Positions 44,228 through 56,065 of a stretch of 64,000 nucleotides of DNA are shown in pieces. Location: positions 2,420,001-2,484,000 of the forward strand of contig JAQFVV010000157.1 in the NCBI GenBank assembly GCA_028023455.1, written 5' to 3'. This DNA is from Epiperipatus broadwayi (Eukaryota; Onychophora; Udeonychophora; Euonychophora; Peripatidae). Each line of letters starts with the position of its first letter. Positions within the stretch are counted from its first letter, which is position 1. Position numbers and translations under genes: made by a program. The notes below the pieces were generated by a model, which saw only the letters and a program-made list of their open reading frames with translations, was not told the DNA's origin and made no database searches.

Positions 44228-44728
44228 GTGACCAATGAGAGATTAATAAATGGCAAGGGAGAATATATAGGCCTCTTATTTGATAATGATATCTTTTTGT
44301 GCACAGAAAGCAGGGAAGATTTGGAAGATGTGGAAGTTATACTGAAGACGTGCAGATGGGTGGGTAACAAGATGGGAATTAAATTCTGTGAAGAAAAATC
44401 AAAAATAATGATGAAAAATGTTGGGGAAAGAGAAGAGAAATATTTTTTATTGGGAGATATAAAGTTAAATGTGATAAATAGGTATAACTATTTGGGAATC
44501 ATCTTAAGTAATCAGAGAAAATGCTGGAATGAATGGGATAAAAAATTGATAAATGAAACAAAGAAAAGAAAGGAACTGTTAAAGAAATTAACAATGTTTT
44601 CATATAATAAATATAATTTAGCAACAATTGTATGGAAGGAAGTGACAGTAACAGTGTTAATGTGTGGTAATGATGCATTATGTGTTGGTAAAAGGATATT
44701 AGATTACTTACAAAAAGTACAAAGATAA
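44228..44728 (+). pseudogene. LINE reverse transcriptase, palm-to-connection fragment
   Basis: This is the longest intact coding stretch in the window (166 codons). Its palm box reads FDNDIF instead of FADDIF: the first catalytic aspartate has become asparagine, which should abolish polymerase activity. Downstream it has the KSKIMM and YNYLGI blocks common to this LINE group and a VLMCGNDALCV segment (usually LMYGCGALAW). The minus-strand frame at 44499-44822 is antisense to it. Confidence 0.75.
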
Positions 44729-45540
44729 GTAGGAAGACATGAATTAGATGTAGATGTGTGGACATCAAAAGCGACAATTGAAAGAGAAATGGGATGGTGA
44801 AGTTTTTATATAAGAGATGCAAAAAGAAAAATGAAAATGTTTGGTAGATTACAATTTATGGATAATAAAATAATAGTCAAAATAGTATTTAATTGGGTTA
44901 TAAATAAAGGACATGTAACAAGATGGGTGAGAAAGGTAGTACAGTATGCAGAAGATTTGGATAAAAACTTTATGTCAATATACTTGTAAAAAAGGTGGGA
45001 TGATTAGGTTAGAAGATTTATTGATTGTTATAGTGGCAAAGAATGGATAGAAGAATAGATGCATTAATAAAAAAAATAGGGAACTGAAAAGATAGAGAAC
45101 TAGTGTCAAGAGTAAAAAGAGTTTAAATATATATAGAAATAGAATATTGGGTGTGAGTTAATTTATGATAATAGCAAGGAAGGCTCAAACAGGATCATTA
45201 GCAACAAGGGCATATACACATAAATGGACAAATATGGGTGATTTAGACTGCAAGTTATGAGGGCATGGAAAATATTAGGCATCTATTAATTGAATTTAAA
45301 TGTTTACAAGCAGAAAGGGTACAAATAATGAAGTTGTGGGATAATAAATATAAACAAAATGATTATACAGAAAGTGGGTTTTCGGTTTTTATGCTGGGTT
45401 TGGAAAAAGATAAGGGGGATCTAGATATAAAGCTCATTGAGTAAACAAAGATAATGTTGTGGAAATGGGATGGAGCAGGATAGAGAAGAATATGGGAAAA
45501 ACTTAGGGTGGAGAATGGAAAGGGAATGTAATATGGCTAA
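44228..45540 (+). mobile_element. third LINE family, 3' part
   Basis: This plus-strand non-LTR retrotransposon remnant starts just before the RT palm box. One frame runs from 44228 to about 44985 with in-frame stops at 44726 and near 44797, and later parts are in other frames. It contains IGLLFDNDIFLCTESREDLE (palm, usually LLFADDIFLC), MGIKFCEEKSKIMM, a NRYNYLGIILS block, WKEVTVTVLMCGNDALC, and RDAKRKMKMFGRLQF further on. Near 45250-45430, ENIRHL-like and LGLEKDKGD-like remnants suggest the protein's C-terminal end. It lacks the endonuclease and RT fingers, so it is 5'-truncated. Confidence 0.72.
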
Positions 45541-46679
45541 CAGGTTTTTCTGGCCATAGTAGTTGAGAGATTCCTATTCTGATAAAGAAGCCATAGTGTA
45601 TCTCATCGCACCATCACATTGAGAAGTCATTTTCATAACATACAAACTGCAGAATGATTGGCTAGGTTTTTTTTATGTTGTATGATGATCAAAGATGAAT
45701 TATCTCAAGCACTTTGATTGAACTTTAAATCTATCTAAGTTTGTTAAGATGTATACTTACACACAATATATATAAAATAATAATTTAACAAAAACATAAT
45801 TGTATATTAGCTTCTATTTTTAAATCAATTTTCTTATTATTTAAACATTTGTCAGAAGAGATCATGTTTAATCATAATTTCCTTCTGCCACAGGTTGTTC
45901 ATAAAAACTCAAGCAGAAAAAGAATGTTTGATCTATAAATCATTTGCTCTTTATACATCACTCTAATACTATAATAAAGAATGACTTATTATCATTTAAA
46001 TAATATAGGATTATTAACTCAAGCTATTTTCAGATTCTTGAAATGTATGCTTATTCATGAGAAAAGTAATTCAATTTACAATTAGCATGAACATTTTTGA
46101 AATAAGATTTACATATGATTGAATCTGGATACATATTGAATAAATTCCTATGCTAGGATTGTATTCTGGTCATATCCTCCTCTGTTTCAAGAGTTGGTTT
46201 TACCTGAAAGTTCTTGCAAATAATACCGATATAAATAAGTTTATGATCATAAAATTTAGTATAAGTTTTAAATTTTTATAATTTCACATAAGAGACTTTC
46301 TAAGGATTAATTAATAATTTATAGTGCAAACACATATAGTGATTTTTTGTAGTGGTTTAAGAAATCCCTAAATTGAAGCATGTTTAAATTATATAAATAA
46401 TTCATATTTCTAGTATTACTAACTATGGCACAGCCTTTGTACTATTTTCCTTTTATCAAAATGTTATAATTAAAATATGAATTTGATTCACTTTTCATGA
46501 TTTAAAATCAGAACCAAAATATGATTGTCATTTTGTATATATGATTGTTTATTGTTATTATCATTTTAAATAGTTGTTTAAATTCAATTTTTAATTATTC
46601 AAGCTTAACTTATTATTGAATGACTTTGTCTTTTTTAAACTTTTATCTTCTACAGTTTATTAGGAGAGGACCAGTTGCA
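45541..46679. other. AT-rich sequence, no gene seen
   Basis: Nothing supported between the LINE and the HH1 remnant. Confidence 0.5.
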
Positions 46680-46742
46680 TTGGATCCAAGCTCTTCATTG
46701 TCAAAGATTATAAGCCAGAAATTACTCTTCATCTATGGATAG
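46680..46742 (+). repeat. decayed HH1 hammerhead unit
   Basis: TTGGATCCAAGCTCTTCATTGTCAAAG...AAGCCAGAAATTACTC follows the order of the intact unit at 20921-20965 (GATCCAAGACTCC, TCACTGATGAAGG, GGCCAGAAACTAGTC). The CTGATGA and GTC positions are mutated, so it cannot be active. Confidence 0.45.
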
Positions 46743-48652
46743 AATAACATTGAATGTAGATATAAGAACACACTAACACCAGCTATCTATTGATTGTTCA
46801 TCTTGCCCTAGATGGCTTTGGGAAAGAATGAAGAAAATTCCTTTTAAGAGCAAATAATATATATAAACAGAGATATCTAATAGCATAAAAGGTGCTATAA
46901 TTATTAAAAAAACTGGAGTTATTAAAATAAATCATTTTTAATTTGGTGTTTCAAACATTAAAATGTTTTAAATTTTTAGAAAGTTCGAGTTTTATTAGTG
47001 TTTCCCTCTGTGTCTAATAATTGAATACTAATAGAAATAAAATACAGAAATTGTAGATAATACCACATATAGAAACATAAATATTGGCATAAGCAAAAAG
47101 GATCAAAATTGAAAAACCATAAGTAAGAAAGAAAACCAAAGGGAATGGCATAATAGGACTACCTTGCTAGAAGAGAAATTAATAAAAGAATGACCGAAGT
47201 TTTCTCCCAAGAGATTTAGGGGAAATTTTTTTTTATATAAATTGAAAAGATATGAAAATTTTCTGGATTAATATGGTGACTTTCAAATTCAGCACAATAT
47301 AAAAAAAAATATTAAAAAACAAAATAAAATCTTTCTTTATTGACATTGTTAATGATGTCCATCATTATTATTATTAGTTATATTAGGATTAATAATATTG
47401 TATACCTTAATAACCATTATTATCATTTGCTATTTATATGCAAATATAATCATTCTAATATCAGAAAGCAAATGACAAAGATAAATAACTATGTCCTCAT
47501 ATCAAAATTTAATCCTTAAATTTATTTGATATTTTACGAAGCTGGCTTTAACCTCTTTTGCAACCAACTTTTTCTGAAAGATTTTGTCTCAATAAGTATA
47601 AAAAACAGCTATAATTTGATTTGCAAATATGACTCTACTTAAATGATTTGTCAATACATCTAGAATAGAACATTAATAATTTCATCATGAATATATATCT
47701 CACACTTTTCATGATCATGTGTTTTAAGGAGGGTATTGAACTTAAAAGTTTCAATAGGGATTGAAATACCATGCACAATCAAGAAGAGTGTGAGATGTGG
47801 AATTCATGCTATGATTAAATAAATGATGTATTAATCTTTAATTGGGTTCAAAATTTATAACCATTAATATTTATCCTAGATGGTGTCATCAAAATGAGTG
47901 CTTTCAGTGATATCATACTTGTAAATTGAATTATAAATGTTTCTTATTGATAAATACTAAGATGTGATGATGAAGACATGTTTATCAAGAGTCTGACCAA
48001 TTAATGAAAGCAAGTTCTGCAGAAATACATCATGGGAATCATTTGCTTTTTATATACATCTTTATCCATATGTTTTAAGGATTGTGCTGAATTTATGTTT
48101 GCATTACATATTATTAAAAATTGTTTGATATAATTTTGAATTTTATGATGCCAAGATCCTGTACCAACATTGCTGACTGGAAATAAAAAAAAAAAAAAGA
48201 ACGTACAAACAGAATTATAGAAAAAGTATTGAAAGAAGACCAAAAAAGATTTCTTGTATTGAAAATGTAACTAATCTTTGTTGAGTCAATGTCATATGAT
48301 ATAAAGCAGTAGAAAATACTTTTGAAATTTTTTTTATTTGTTATTCATCATTAAACTTTATATCTAAATGGCATTCCACTATTCAGAAACCATGTAATCA
48401 AATCCATCAGTAATCTGAATTCAACCTCTCAATTATGGCTAGACATGAATAGAACTCATAATTTTTTCTGTATATATATTTACTTTTTAATGATTCTACC
48501 AATAAAAAAGGATTACTTGGATTCATTATTCTATGGCATCTACAAAATATAACTGTTTACAGATAATTTGATTATTATGATTTTTTCAGTATTATAATTT
48601 ATCATCAAATATTTTTATAGAACTTTATGCTATTACAGACTTTTTTTTTGTG
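46743..48652. other. AT-rich sequence, no gene seen
   Basis: The minus-strand frame at 48001-48243 has a Phe-rich stretch from an A run and no domain. Confidence 0.45.
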
Positions 48653-48667
48653 TATATATATATATAT
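48653..48667. repeat. (TA)n microsatellite
   Basis: Alternating TA, continuing into the left end of the MITE at 48668. Confidence 0.85.
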
Positions 48668-48801
48668 ATAATGGTAATTAACTATTATATACAGTGTTTT
48701 AATCCACAATCAAAATTTAATGGCAGTTGTTGAAAATTAAGAATTAACCAAAAGTACTTCTATAAATTGAAATACTGTATATAATAGTTAATTAGCATTA
48801 T
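48668..48801. mobile_element. 134-bp MITE-like element with 28-bp terminal inverted repeats
   Basis: The segment 48668-48695 (beginning ATAATGGTAATTAACTATTA) is the reverse complement of 48774-48801 with one mismatch. The interior is AT-rich and non-coding. The superfamily is unclear because the flanks are low-complexity. Confidence 0.62.
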
Positions 48802-51399
48802 ATTTATTATTTTTATTGTTATTACAAAAGTTCCTAATTAATGGACATTTTATTTGTGTATATATATATTGAGATGCTTTGTCAAACCTCAAAATTAATA
48901 TGTATGTCAGTTGGTCCAGCTAATTTTTAATTTTGAGTTAAGTTATATATACTTTTATTTAAGTTGTGTTTTAGTAAGTGCTATATAATATATAAACACA
49001 CCTGTGAATCATAAAGCATTTTTTTGCTAGCTAATATTTAATTTAATAATCTTATGTACAAGGATAATGAATTTTGTAACAAATTTTTATCTTTCTGTAT
49101 AAAATTTTATAATATTTAATGGCAATGCTTAATCTGTAAAATGTTGTTTTTATTCTTTTTAGTGATGCAGAATCTAACAAAGTATGTAGTTTCGTTACAT
49201 TCAGCATTGTCATAAGCAAATCTTTTAAATAAAGCAATTAACTTGGAATTTAATAATTAAGGTAAAAAAAATGCTGGCTTATCTGAAAATATTTTAGTCA
49301 CTGTACTGATCAAGAAGATTCTAGAAAATCCTGTCTGGGTAGAGCAATGAGCTCTATGATCACTCAGACTCAGACTGCAATTATAATTCTTCAAGAGAAT
49401 TCCAAAGTTATTATTCTTCAACATTATTCTGTAGTAGTATTCTACAATTATTCTGTTTGACTCTCTACTACCTATGTACACTACTTGCTGTCATAAGTGC
49501 CATTGGTAAAATGAATTTATGAACAACTCCAGTTGTGGTATCTGCTTTTATACATGGCTAGACCCTTCAAAAGACAAACTTCTCAATACAAGCATTAACC
49601 TCATTCTCCAACATGATCTAAATTTACTAAAAAAGCTGACCTCCTGAACTTGCCAATAAGCAACATTGTCATAGATGCATCTCTCAACTTACCTCTAAGA
49701 ATAAGAAGACCATGGAAAGATATCAGTACAAAAGAGTAAGAACTCCTTTTAGATAATCTATATAGATAACAAAAGTTTTACACCCACCTATGGACTTATG
49801 GTAAACTTGATATGAACTTTATTTTATTACATATTTCAGTAAATCAATGAGTGATTTAATTTGTATTTATTCACTTATATGTGTGTTTTATTACAAGTAA
49901 TTTTAGATTAAGAGTAATTTTTATATAATTTTATTGCATTTGTATGATTGATTGTATTGTTTTATGGATATGTTATTTTTTGATAATTTATGAATACATA
50001 TTAAGTAGACCCTATTATTTATTTAAAGTTTGGACAGTTACGAATAAAACTCGATAGTTTTAGAATTATTTTATTGCTATTCTCAAGTTAACAGATTCTC
50101 CTTTTCCCTTTTTATGATGTAGCAAAAGAAAATAATTCTTAAGTTATTAAAAGTAAATCTAGATTAATATTCTTCTTAAATATCTGTTCTTAAATAATGT
50201 TTTAAAACTGACATAAGCAATTAGATTATACAGTGTGTATAATAAGTTTTAGATATGTTAAAAGTTTTGGCAGCTTTGTGATTGATATTTTATTATATGT
50301 GTCTGTAAAGAAAAGAGTGTTATGCTTGTGTGTGCATGTAAATGATCCATTTATAAATACCACTCAAGGTTTATTTATATATATATGGCCTTTTACTTCT
50401 CATTATAATTACCACTATATATTGGCAGATTCTATTTTAACCTTTGGTTAGTCATATTTCTTCCAGGCTCATTTTTATATATTCTCTCTCAACCCACATT
50501 GTCTACCATTTGAGTTGCAGTCCTTATTACTTTTGCATGCATCAAGCTTAGAAATAGTTCCTTTAACTTTTATATATTTGTCACATATATTTAACTTGGG
50601 TTAGTCATGGTCTTTCATTATCTTTTCCTCATTGTATGAGTCTTGAACAACTTATGAGCCTAGTTAGAATATTTTGGCATGTATGAGATGGTTGCATAAT
50701 AAAATCTACCAAGGTTTCAATAATATTAATTTCAAAGTTTATGTACACATCTGTAGCATCTAAGAACAATTTTTATAGTATACTTATTTATTGTGATGTA
50801 TTAAAAGTTAATTAAAATGAAGAAAAGATAATAGAAATCAACTTTCAATTCTATTAATTATTTAAAATGCACTGTATTCAATTTATTGAAATGTTTAAAC
50901 TTAATCCAAAACCATCCATAAATAAAAGTTATTTCATTTATTTATTTTTATTTTATTTCTTTAATAAACATTGTTATTAATAGTTACAGTTGCCTGACAT
51001 TTTTTTGCTGTTTTCTGCCTATCAATTGTTTGTTTGAATAAAAATCTCTCCCTGATCTGGAACCAATAATTTATTCTTATATTGATAAACAGCTGTATAG
51101 GAACCATTAATAAATAACTAGTCACCCAAAATAAATATTTTAGGCTAAAGAAGCCCGGTGGTCCCCTCTTGTGATAGATATTTGGTATAATTTGTCTGGT
51201 ATATAAAAATAGATTATTTGAATGGTGCCCAACATGTGGCCCAATGATGATTGAATTTGGTGGTTTATCTACATAAGTTCAATCACAAACTCAATATAAT
51301 GTGATTTTAAACCATTGGTAGAATATACTAGTAGAAGGCTGGCAAAAATTTTATTTAGAGAAAATAATCAAAGGTTAATCAGAACTAGTATAGTGATAT
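48802..51399. other. AT-rich sequence, no gene seen
   Basis: Small frames at 49052-49237, 49257-49481 (minus) and 50233-50451 (plus) have no recognisable domain. I see no repeat or RNA signal to report. Confidence 0.42.
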
Positions 51400-52640
51400 G
51401 TGTGAAAATTGAGAATTGCTTGGAGTGAGAGTTCATTATTTAATGAATATTTTTAAATGTAAAAATACATGAACAGAAAATATATGAAGATTTGAATAAA
51501 CAAGGATATAAGAGATTAAGTAAAGACCCTGGTAAAAGAATTAAAGCAAGGTATAAAGTGCTATTAAATTTTATGAAAATGAAGTGATTAATTAATGAGA
51601 ATGATTATAAGAATTTATATCCATCAGAGTGTGAACATCAATGTACATTTGGAACAGTAAAGACTCATAAAGCAAACATGCCAATAAGAGTAATTTTAGA
51701 TTTTAATAATTATATACTTAATGATTTATGTGAAATAGTATATAAAAAAATTGTAGAGATAATAGGATTTAGGAAATATAATAAAAATTATAGAGAAATT
51801 ATTAATAAATTAAATAATATTCAATTAAATTGAAATGGAATGATACTGTCTTGATATTGAAAAGATGTGTTGAAGTGTACCTAGAAAAGATAGTATTAAT
51901 ATTGTTATAAAGAAATTAAAAATGAATAATATTTTATTAGAAGAATGAATATATACTATTTATGAAGCATTATTGATAATAGATTATGCATATTTTAAAT
52001 ATAATGTAGAATTTTGGAGTGTAAACAGTGGATGGGTTATAGGATGCTCAATTAGTGGAATTTTATTATCAGTAGTAATAATAAATATTGAGGAAAATAT
52101 AATAAATAGAGTTATAAGTAATAATGAGATTGTACAGTATTACAGATATGTTGATGATATTGTTATTGTAGGAAACAGTAGAAATATTAATAAGGTTTTT
52201 AATGAGTTAAATAAGAATAAATATTAGATTTTCAATGAAGAAAAAGAAAAGTGGATTAAAGTATTTAAATATTTTTAAGAAGAGGAAGGATAAGTGAAAT
52301 AATTGTTGAACAGTGTATTAAATATAAAAAGATTAGAGGGTTGATTGATCCAAAGTTATAATAGCCATGGTGCCAAAAAATAGAAGTTTTAACAGTATTT
52401 AAATTGAAAAATGATAGGATAAGATTAGAGAAAAAGAGGCATATGCATAGAAATCAGAGGTAAAAAATGATTATGTAGAGATGGTTTATAATAGGAAAGC
52501 AATTAGAAGGATTTTTGCTAATAAAATAGATAGGAAAAATGATAATAGTAGGAATAAGTATAAAGATAGTAAATGGATGTATTTTTATATTGGACTATTT
52601 CCATCATCTAATATGTGTGTTGAATGTCTTTAGAAAGGTT
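51400..52640 (+). mobile_element. Penelope-like element, reverse transcriptase region
   Basis: This plus-strand sequence keeps blocks of the Penelope RT. Near 51620-51680 it reads YPSECEHQCTFGTVKTHK then MPIRVI (fingers, usually a YGLPKIHK and PLRPIVS type). Near 51973-52227 it has a YFKYNVEFW...GWVIGCSISGILL segment (usually YF.FN..FY.Q..GVAMGSPLSP) and RYVDDIVIV with the catalytic YVDD box intact. Stops separate the blocks. A GIY-YIG endonuclease, typical of many Penelope elements, could not be identified downstream. The 42-bp tandem repeat and hammerhead-like motif that follow are adjacent and may or may not belong to it. Confidence 0.72.
51973..52227 (+). pseudogene. Penelope-like reverse transcriptase palm fragment
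   Basis: This 84-codon open stretch contains YFKYNVEFWSVNSGWVIGCS (motif B region), a NIEENIINRV helix and YYRYVDDIVIVGNSRNINKV (motif C). YVDD rather than YADD, and the YRYVDD context, are characteristic of Penelope RTs and separate it from the LINE families in this window. The N-terminal fingers lie upstream, beyond several stop codons. Confidence 0.75.
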
Positions 52641-52674
52641 TAATTTATTTAAATATTCCAAATACATTCAACTA

Positions 52675-52836
52675 TTAGTAATATCACAGCAAACAGGTTA
52701 GTATATGCACCAACTGTTAGTAATATCACAGCAAACAAGTTAGTATATGTACCAACTGTTAGTAATATCACAGCAAACAAGTTAGTATATGTACCAACTG
52801 TTAGTAATATCACAGCAAATGAGTTAGTATATGCAC
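52675..52836. repeat. 42-bp tandem repeat, four units
   Basis: Units start at 52675, 52717, 52759 and 52801, each TTAGTAATATCACAGCAAAC followed by an AGTTAGTATATG-type half; they differ by a few substitutions. On the minus strand this array follows the hammerhead-like core. Single related units follow the same core in the HH2 copies at 4.8, 5.6, 6.1 and 26.7 kb. Confidence 0.9.
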
Positions 52837-53061
52837 AATATTTCGAGAGGTATTTTTCTCCCCTCTTCTTCAGGTGTTGGCCTGATTAGTGACAGTATTA
52901 CCATGGGATTCGAACCTGGGTATTTAGATTCTTGATTATTGAATTTCAAGGTAATGCTCTAACCAACTGAACATGGGATTTGAACCTGGGTCCTTAGATT
53001 CTTGATTATTGAATTTTAAGGTAACGCTCTAACCTGGGTCCTTAGATTCTTGAATTTTAAG
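52832..53061 (-). repeat. tRNA-like/hammerhead composite (family HH2), best-preserved copy
   Basis: Read on the minus strand: a partial tRNA-like piece (53034-53061), a second tRNA-like piece (about 52975-53032), then a fuller tRNA-like unit (52905-52971) with TTCAGTTGGTTAGAGC (D arm/A box) and CCAGGTTCGAATCCC (T arm/B box). Next is a block ending TCAGGCCAACAC, the hammerhead-like core (52836-52873) and the 42-bp units. This copy makes the family's tRNA ancestry and module order clear. The tandem tRNA-like pieces suggest local duplication. Identity of the parent tRNA is not resolved. Confidence 0.68.
52836..52875 (-). ncRNA. hammerhead-like motif of the HH2 family
   Basis: The minus strand reads CTGAAGA (52867-52873), an AGAGG/CCTCT 5-bp stem II with a long A-rich loop, then CGAAAT followed by ATTG (52836-52845). 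Core bases differ from canonical at one position of CTGATGA. Stem III would be minimal or absent. The layout is hammerhead-like, but activity is uncertain. Confidence 0.48.
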
Positions 53062-54361
53062 AGAACAGCTGTAAGTTCTCTTAATTTTACCACCTGCCTT
53101 AAAAAGATTGTGATAAATTTTCTCCAATGTTTGGCTTGTATCATTCTTGAGATATTTGCTTCAGCACATTATTCTAATGCTCTTCATTTCAAAAGCTTTA
53201 TACTATTGCCTCTTCATCATACTCATTGTAGATATCCAGATAGTAATACTTTGAGTTTTACCACTCCTTGGCTGCACCACCCAAATAAATAGTGGCAATG
53301 ATATTTTTTCTCTATCTGTTAAGCTATAAAGTGCAAATGGTTCCATAAGTCCATTTACATAATCACGTGAATGTTCACATGGCAGCTCTTTGAAGGTCTT
53401 AACTTATACCAGCTTGGATATAGAATTATTGTTTATATTAGTTGGTATATTATTTATTATTTGATTATTCTCTTATTGCCTTCTATTAACTGGTTAGCTG
53501 CATGGAGTTGTTTCACTTCTTCTTTCACTTCTTCATGGTTATTCAGTGTAATATTGTTGCTAGGGCCATGCTCCATCTCCACATTCATTTTCAGTCCCTT
53601 TCTTTTAGAGTCGATAGATAGTACATGTGTGTGCTTTTCCTAAATTCTCAGTTTTAGATCTCCCATTATATCATTTTTAAATTTTATAATTTGCATGTCT
53701 AGATTGTCTTCTATCATTTAATTATAAAGTTTTAACATAACTTTCATTTCTGTCTTCTGCTGATCTATTTGATGTAGCATCATTTTCTCTGTTGTTTATT
53801 TCTGATTTCTTCAGCTTTATTCATTTTATTCTCAAACTCTTGTACATTGATTGACAAGGTGTATTGTGTTTTTTTAGTCTTTTGTCTATCTCATGTCTAT
53901 TTTGTAAAATTTTCACCTGCATTTGTTTTATTTCTGCTTTTACATGAATATGATTTTCTTCCATACTTCACTTCATTTGTTCTATCTCTCACCCTATCTT
54001 ACACTGATTTTCTTTAAGTTTTTGGTCTAATTTTTCTAACTTTTGATCAAAATGGTTTTTATCATTATTTCCATCTTGTTGAATCTCTAAGTCCCTTTGT
54101 TTTTGATTATGTTCTACCTGTTTTTGAATATCTTTCATCTTTAATTCAGTTTGTTTGAATAGTGTGCTAATCATATACATCATATTTAAGTGTAATAATA
54201 TTGCAGTTGTGTTAGAAATTTTCATCTCTTCATTAGTATCCTTTTACTCTATTTGTTTCCATGCATCACTATTGGGATTAACTTTGTTCATGACAGTAGT
54301 CTCCAAGTCATCTTCTTTCCCTGCCATAGCTTGAATCTAACTGTCTACTTCACAATAAAAT
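53052..54361 (-). mobile_element. LTR element copy A: gag region, 3'-truncated
   Basis: The minus-strand region downstream of the LTR at 54362-54625 aligns along its length with the plus-strand copy at 54886-56290. The order is a Lys/Glu/Gln-rich coiled-coil part, then an ACCTTCAAAGAGCT word, then a capsid-like part with SFWS-type residues near 53190. It ends at about 53052, where the HH2 repeat begins. Many stops and frameshifts are present. No protease, RT or integrase is present. Confidence 0.7.
53989..54225 (-). pseudogene. gag-like coiled-coil fragment of LTR element copy A
   Basis: This open stretch of 78 codons contains an ISTLFKQ motif and repeated HNQKQ/DLEIQ/KLEKLDQKL segments with heptad-like spacing, so a coiled coil is likely. 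The same ISTLFKQ and HNQKQ words occur on the other strand at 54909-55241, showing that the two are copies of one element. No known catalytic domain is present. Confidence 0.6.
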
Positions 54362-54625
54362 CCTTATTTTCAATATACTTTTAACTGGATTGACCACCAA
54401 CTGCATTACATTTTCCCCTGAAATATCTTGGAACTTGACATGTATTTGAACACCATTTTCTCAACATAAGTTGCTTCATTTACATTTCATTGTTTGTATA
54501 ATATAATTGCAATTTATATAAAAAAAAAATTGACTGCTCAAGCATGTTATCCATCCAACTGAGGTAAGTGGGAGTTTACAATAACTGAAAAATGAATAGG
54601 GTTTTATTATGTAAATTTTTTTGCT
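54362..54625 (-). repeat. candidate LTR of copy A
   Basis: The minus-strand sequence, including TTGTAAACTCCCACTTACC, GTCAAGTTCCAAGATATTTC and AAGTATATTGAAAATAAGG, matches the two plus-strand repeats at 54646-54884 and 56524-56766. The exact ends are uncertain. Confidence 0.6.
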
Positions 54626-54645
54626 CACCCAGGATGAGAACTTTT

Positions 54646-54884
54646 CATAAATTTTTGTTTGCCCAAGATGAGAAGGGCTTTGTTTTTTTCAGTTGCTGCA
54701 AACTCCCATTTTCATGAATTGGATAACTAAAGTTTTTTTATGTATATTGTAATAAAAAATAAAATGCAAACAAAGCAAGTTGTGCTAGGGAAATGATATT
54801 CAAGTATGCATCAAGTTCCAAGATGTTCTGGGATGATGTGGTACAGTTGGTGATGAATCCATTTATAAGTATATTGAAAGTAAT
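54646..54884 (+). repeat. candidate left LTR of copy B
   Basis: A direct repeat of about 240 bp shared with 56524-56766: CATAAATTTTTG start, CAAAGCAAGTTGTGCT middle, GTCAAGTTCC, and AAGTATATTGAA end. It abuts the oppositely oriented LTR of copy A with only about 20 bp between. Confidence 0.68.
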
Positions 54885-54908
54885 GAGTTTATTGCATATA
54901 AAAAAATT

Positions 54909-55241
54909 TTGAAGATTAATAAAATGCAGAATGGAAATGGAAAAAACAAGAAGGAGCAAGAAATTATTGAAGCAGACAATTTAAAAACAAATTGTGAAGA
55001 AGATAGTATATGGAAAGAAGATGGCTTAGAAGCTTCTGATGTGAATAAAGTTAATCCCAGTAATAAGATATGCAAACAAATAGACCAAAAGAACATTAAT
55101 GAAGAAATAGAAATTATTGACAGTATTATAACATCATCACAATTAGATAAGATGCAGATGATTAGCACATTATTCAAACAGATGGAACATAATCAAAAGA
55201 GGGATTTTAAGATGGAACACAATCAAAAACAGAGGATTTAG
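54909..55241 (+). pseudogene. gag-like N-terminal coiled-coil fragment, copy B
   Basis: This open stretch of 110 codons is very rich in Lys, Glu, Gln and Asn, with an ISTLFKQMEHNQK segment near the end. A stop follows at 55241, and homologous sequence continues downstream in broken frames. The overlapping minus-strand frames (54738-54959, 54863-55177) are antisense shadows. Confidence 0.6.
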
Positions 55242-56065
55242 AAATTCAAAAACAGATGAAAGATAATCAAAAACAAGGGGATTTAGAGAAATAAAAACAG
55301 ATGGAAATAAACACTATTTTGACCAAAAGTTAAAAAAAATTAAACCAAAAATTTGAAGAAAATCAGTGTAAGATAGATGGACAGATTGAGCAAATAGAAA
55401 CAAAATATAGAAGAAAACTATATTCATGTAAAAGAAGAAATAAAAAAGATGCAGGAGGAGAAAATTTTTTTTAAAAAATATGAGGCAGACAAAAGATCCA
55501 AAGAAATTCAACATACCTTGGCAACCAAACTACAAAAGTTTGAGAGTGAAATCAAAAAATCAAAAATAAACAGCAGAGCAAAATGATGCTACATCAAATA
55601 AATCAGTTGAAGTCAGAAATGGAAGTTGTGTTAAAACTTTATAATCAAGTGATGCAAAACAATCTGAAGACACAAATTATAAAATTCAAGGCTGACATGA
55701 TGGGTAATCTCATAGAAAGAACTAGTGTAAGAGCATATGCATGCACTATCTATAGATTATGAAAGAAAGGAAGTGAAAATGAATAAGGAAATGATGATCA
55801 TGGCCTTAACAACAATACTGCTTTAAATAAACATGGAGAAGTGAAGCAATTCTATATAACTAATTAGCCAATAGATGTCAATAAAAGAGAGGATAATCAA
55901 ACAATAAATAATATACCAACTAACATAAACAATATTTCCATATCCAAGCTGGTACAGGTAAAGACCTTCAAAGGGTTTCTTTATGAAAATTGACTCAACT
56001 ATTTAAAGGAACTTAATGAACTATTTGTAATCCATAGCTTAACAGTTAATGAAAAAATTATCATT

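Noticed and set aside
52560-52640. WMYFYIG string as a GIY-YIG endonuclease of the Penelope-like element
   Set aside because: The surrounding residues do not give the GIY and YIG halves with the right spacing, and the frame breaks at once.
52675-52836. CRISPR-like array
   Set aside because: The 42-bp units are contiguous with no spacers, and the context is eukaryotic mobile DNA.
54738-55177. Minus-strand frames over the LTR and gag of copy B
   Set aside because: They are antisense to the Lys/Glu-rich gag frame; their Leu/Phe/Ser-rich composition is the complement of it.
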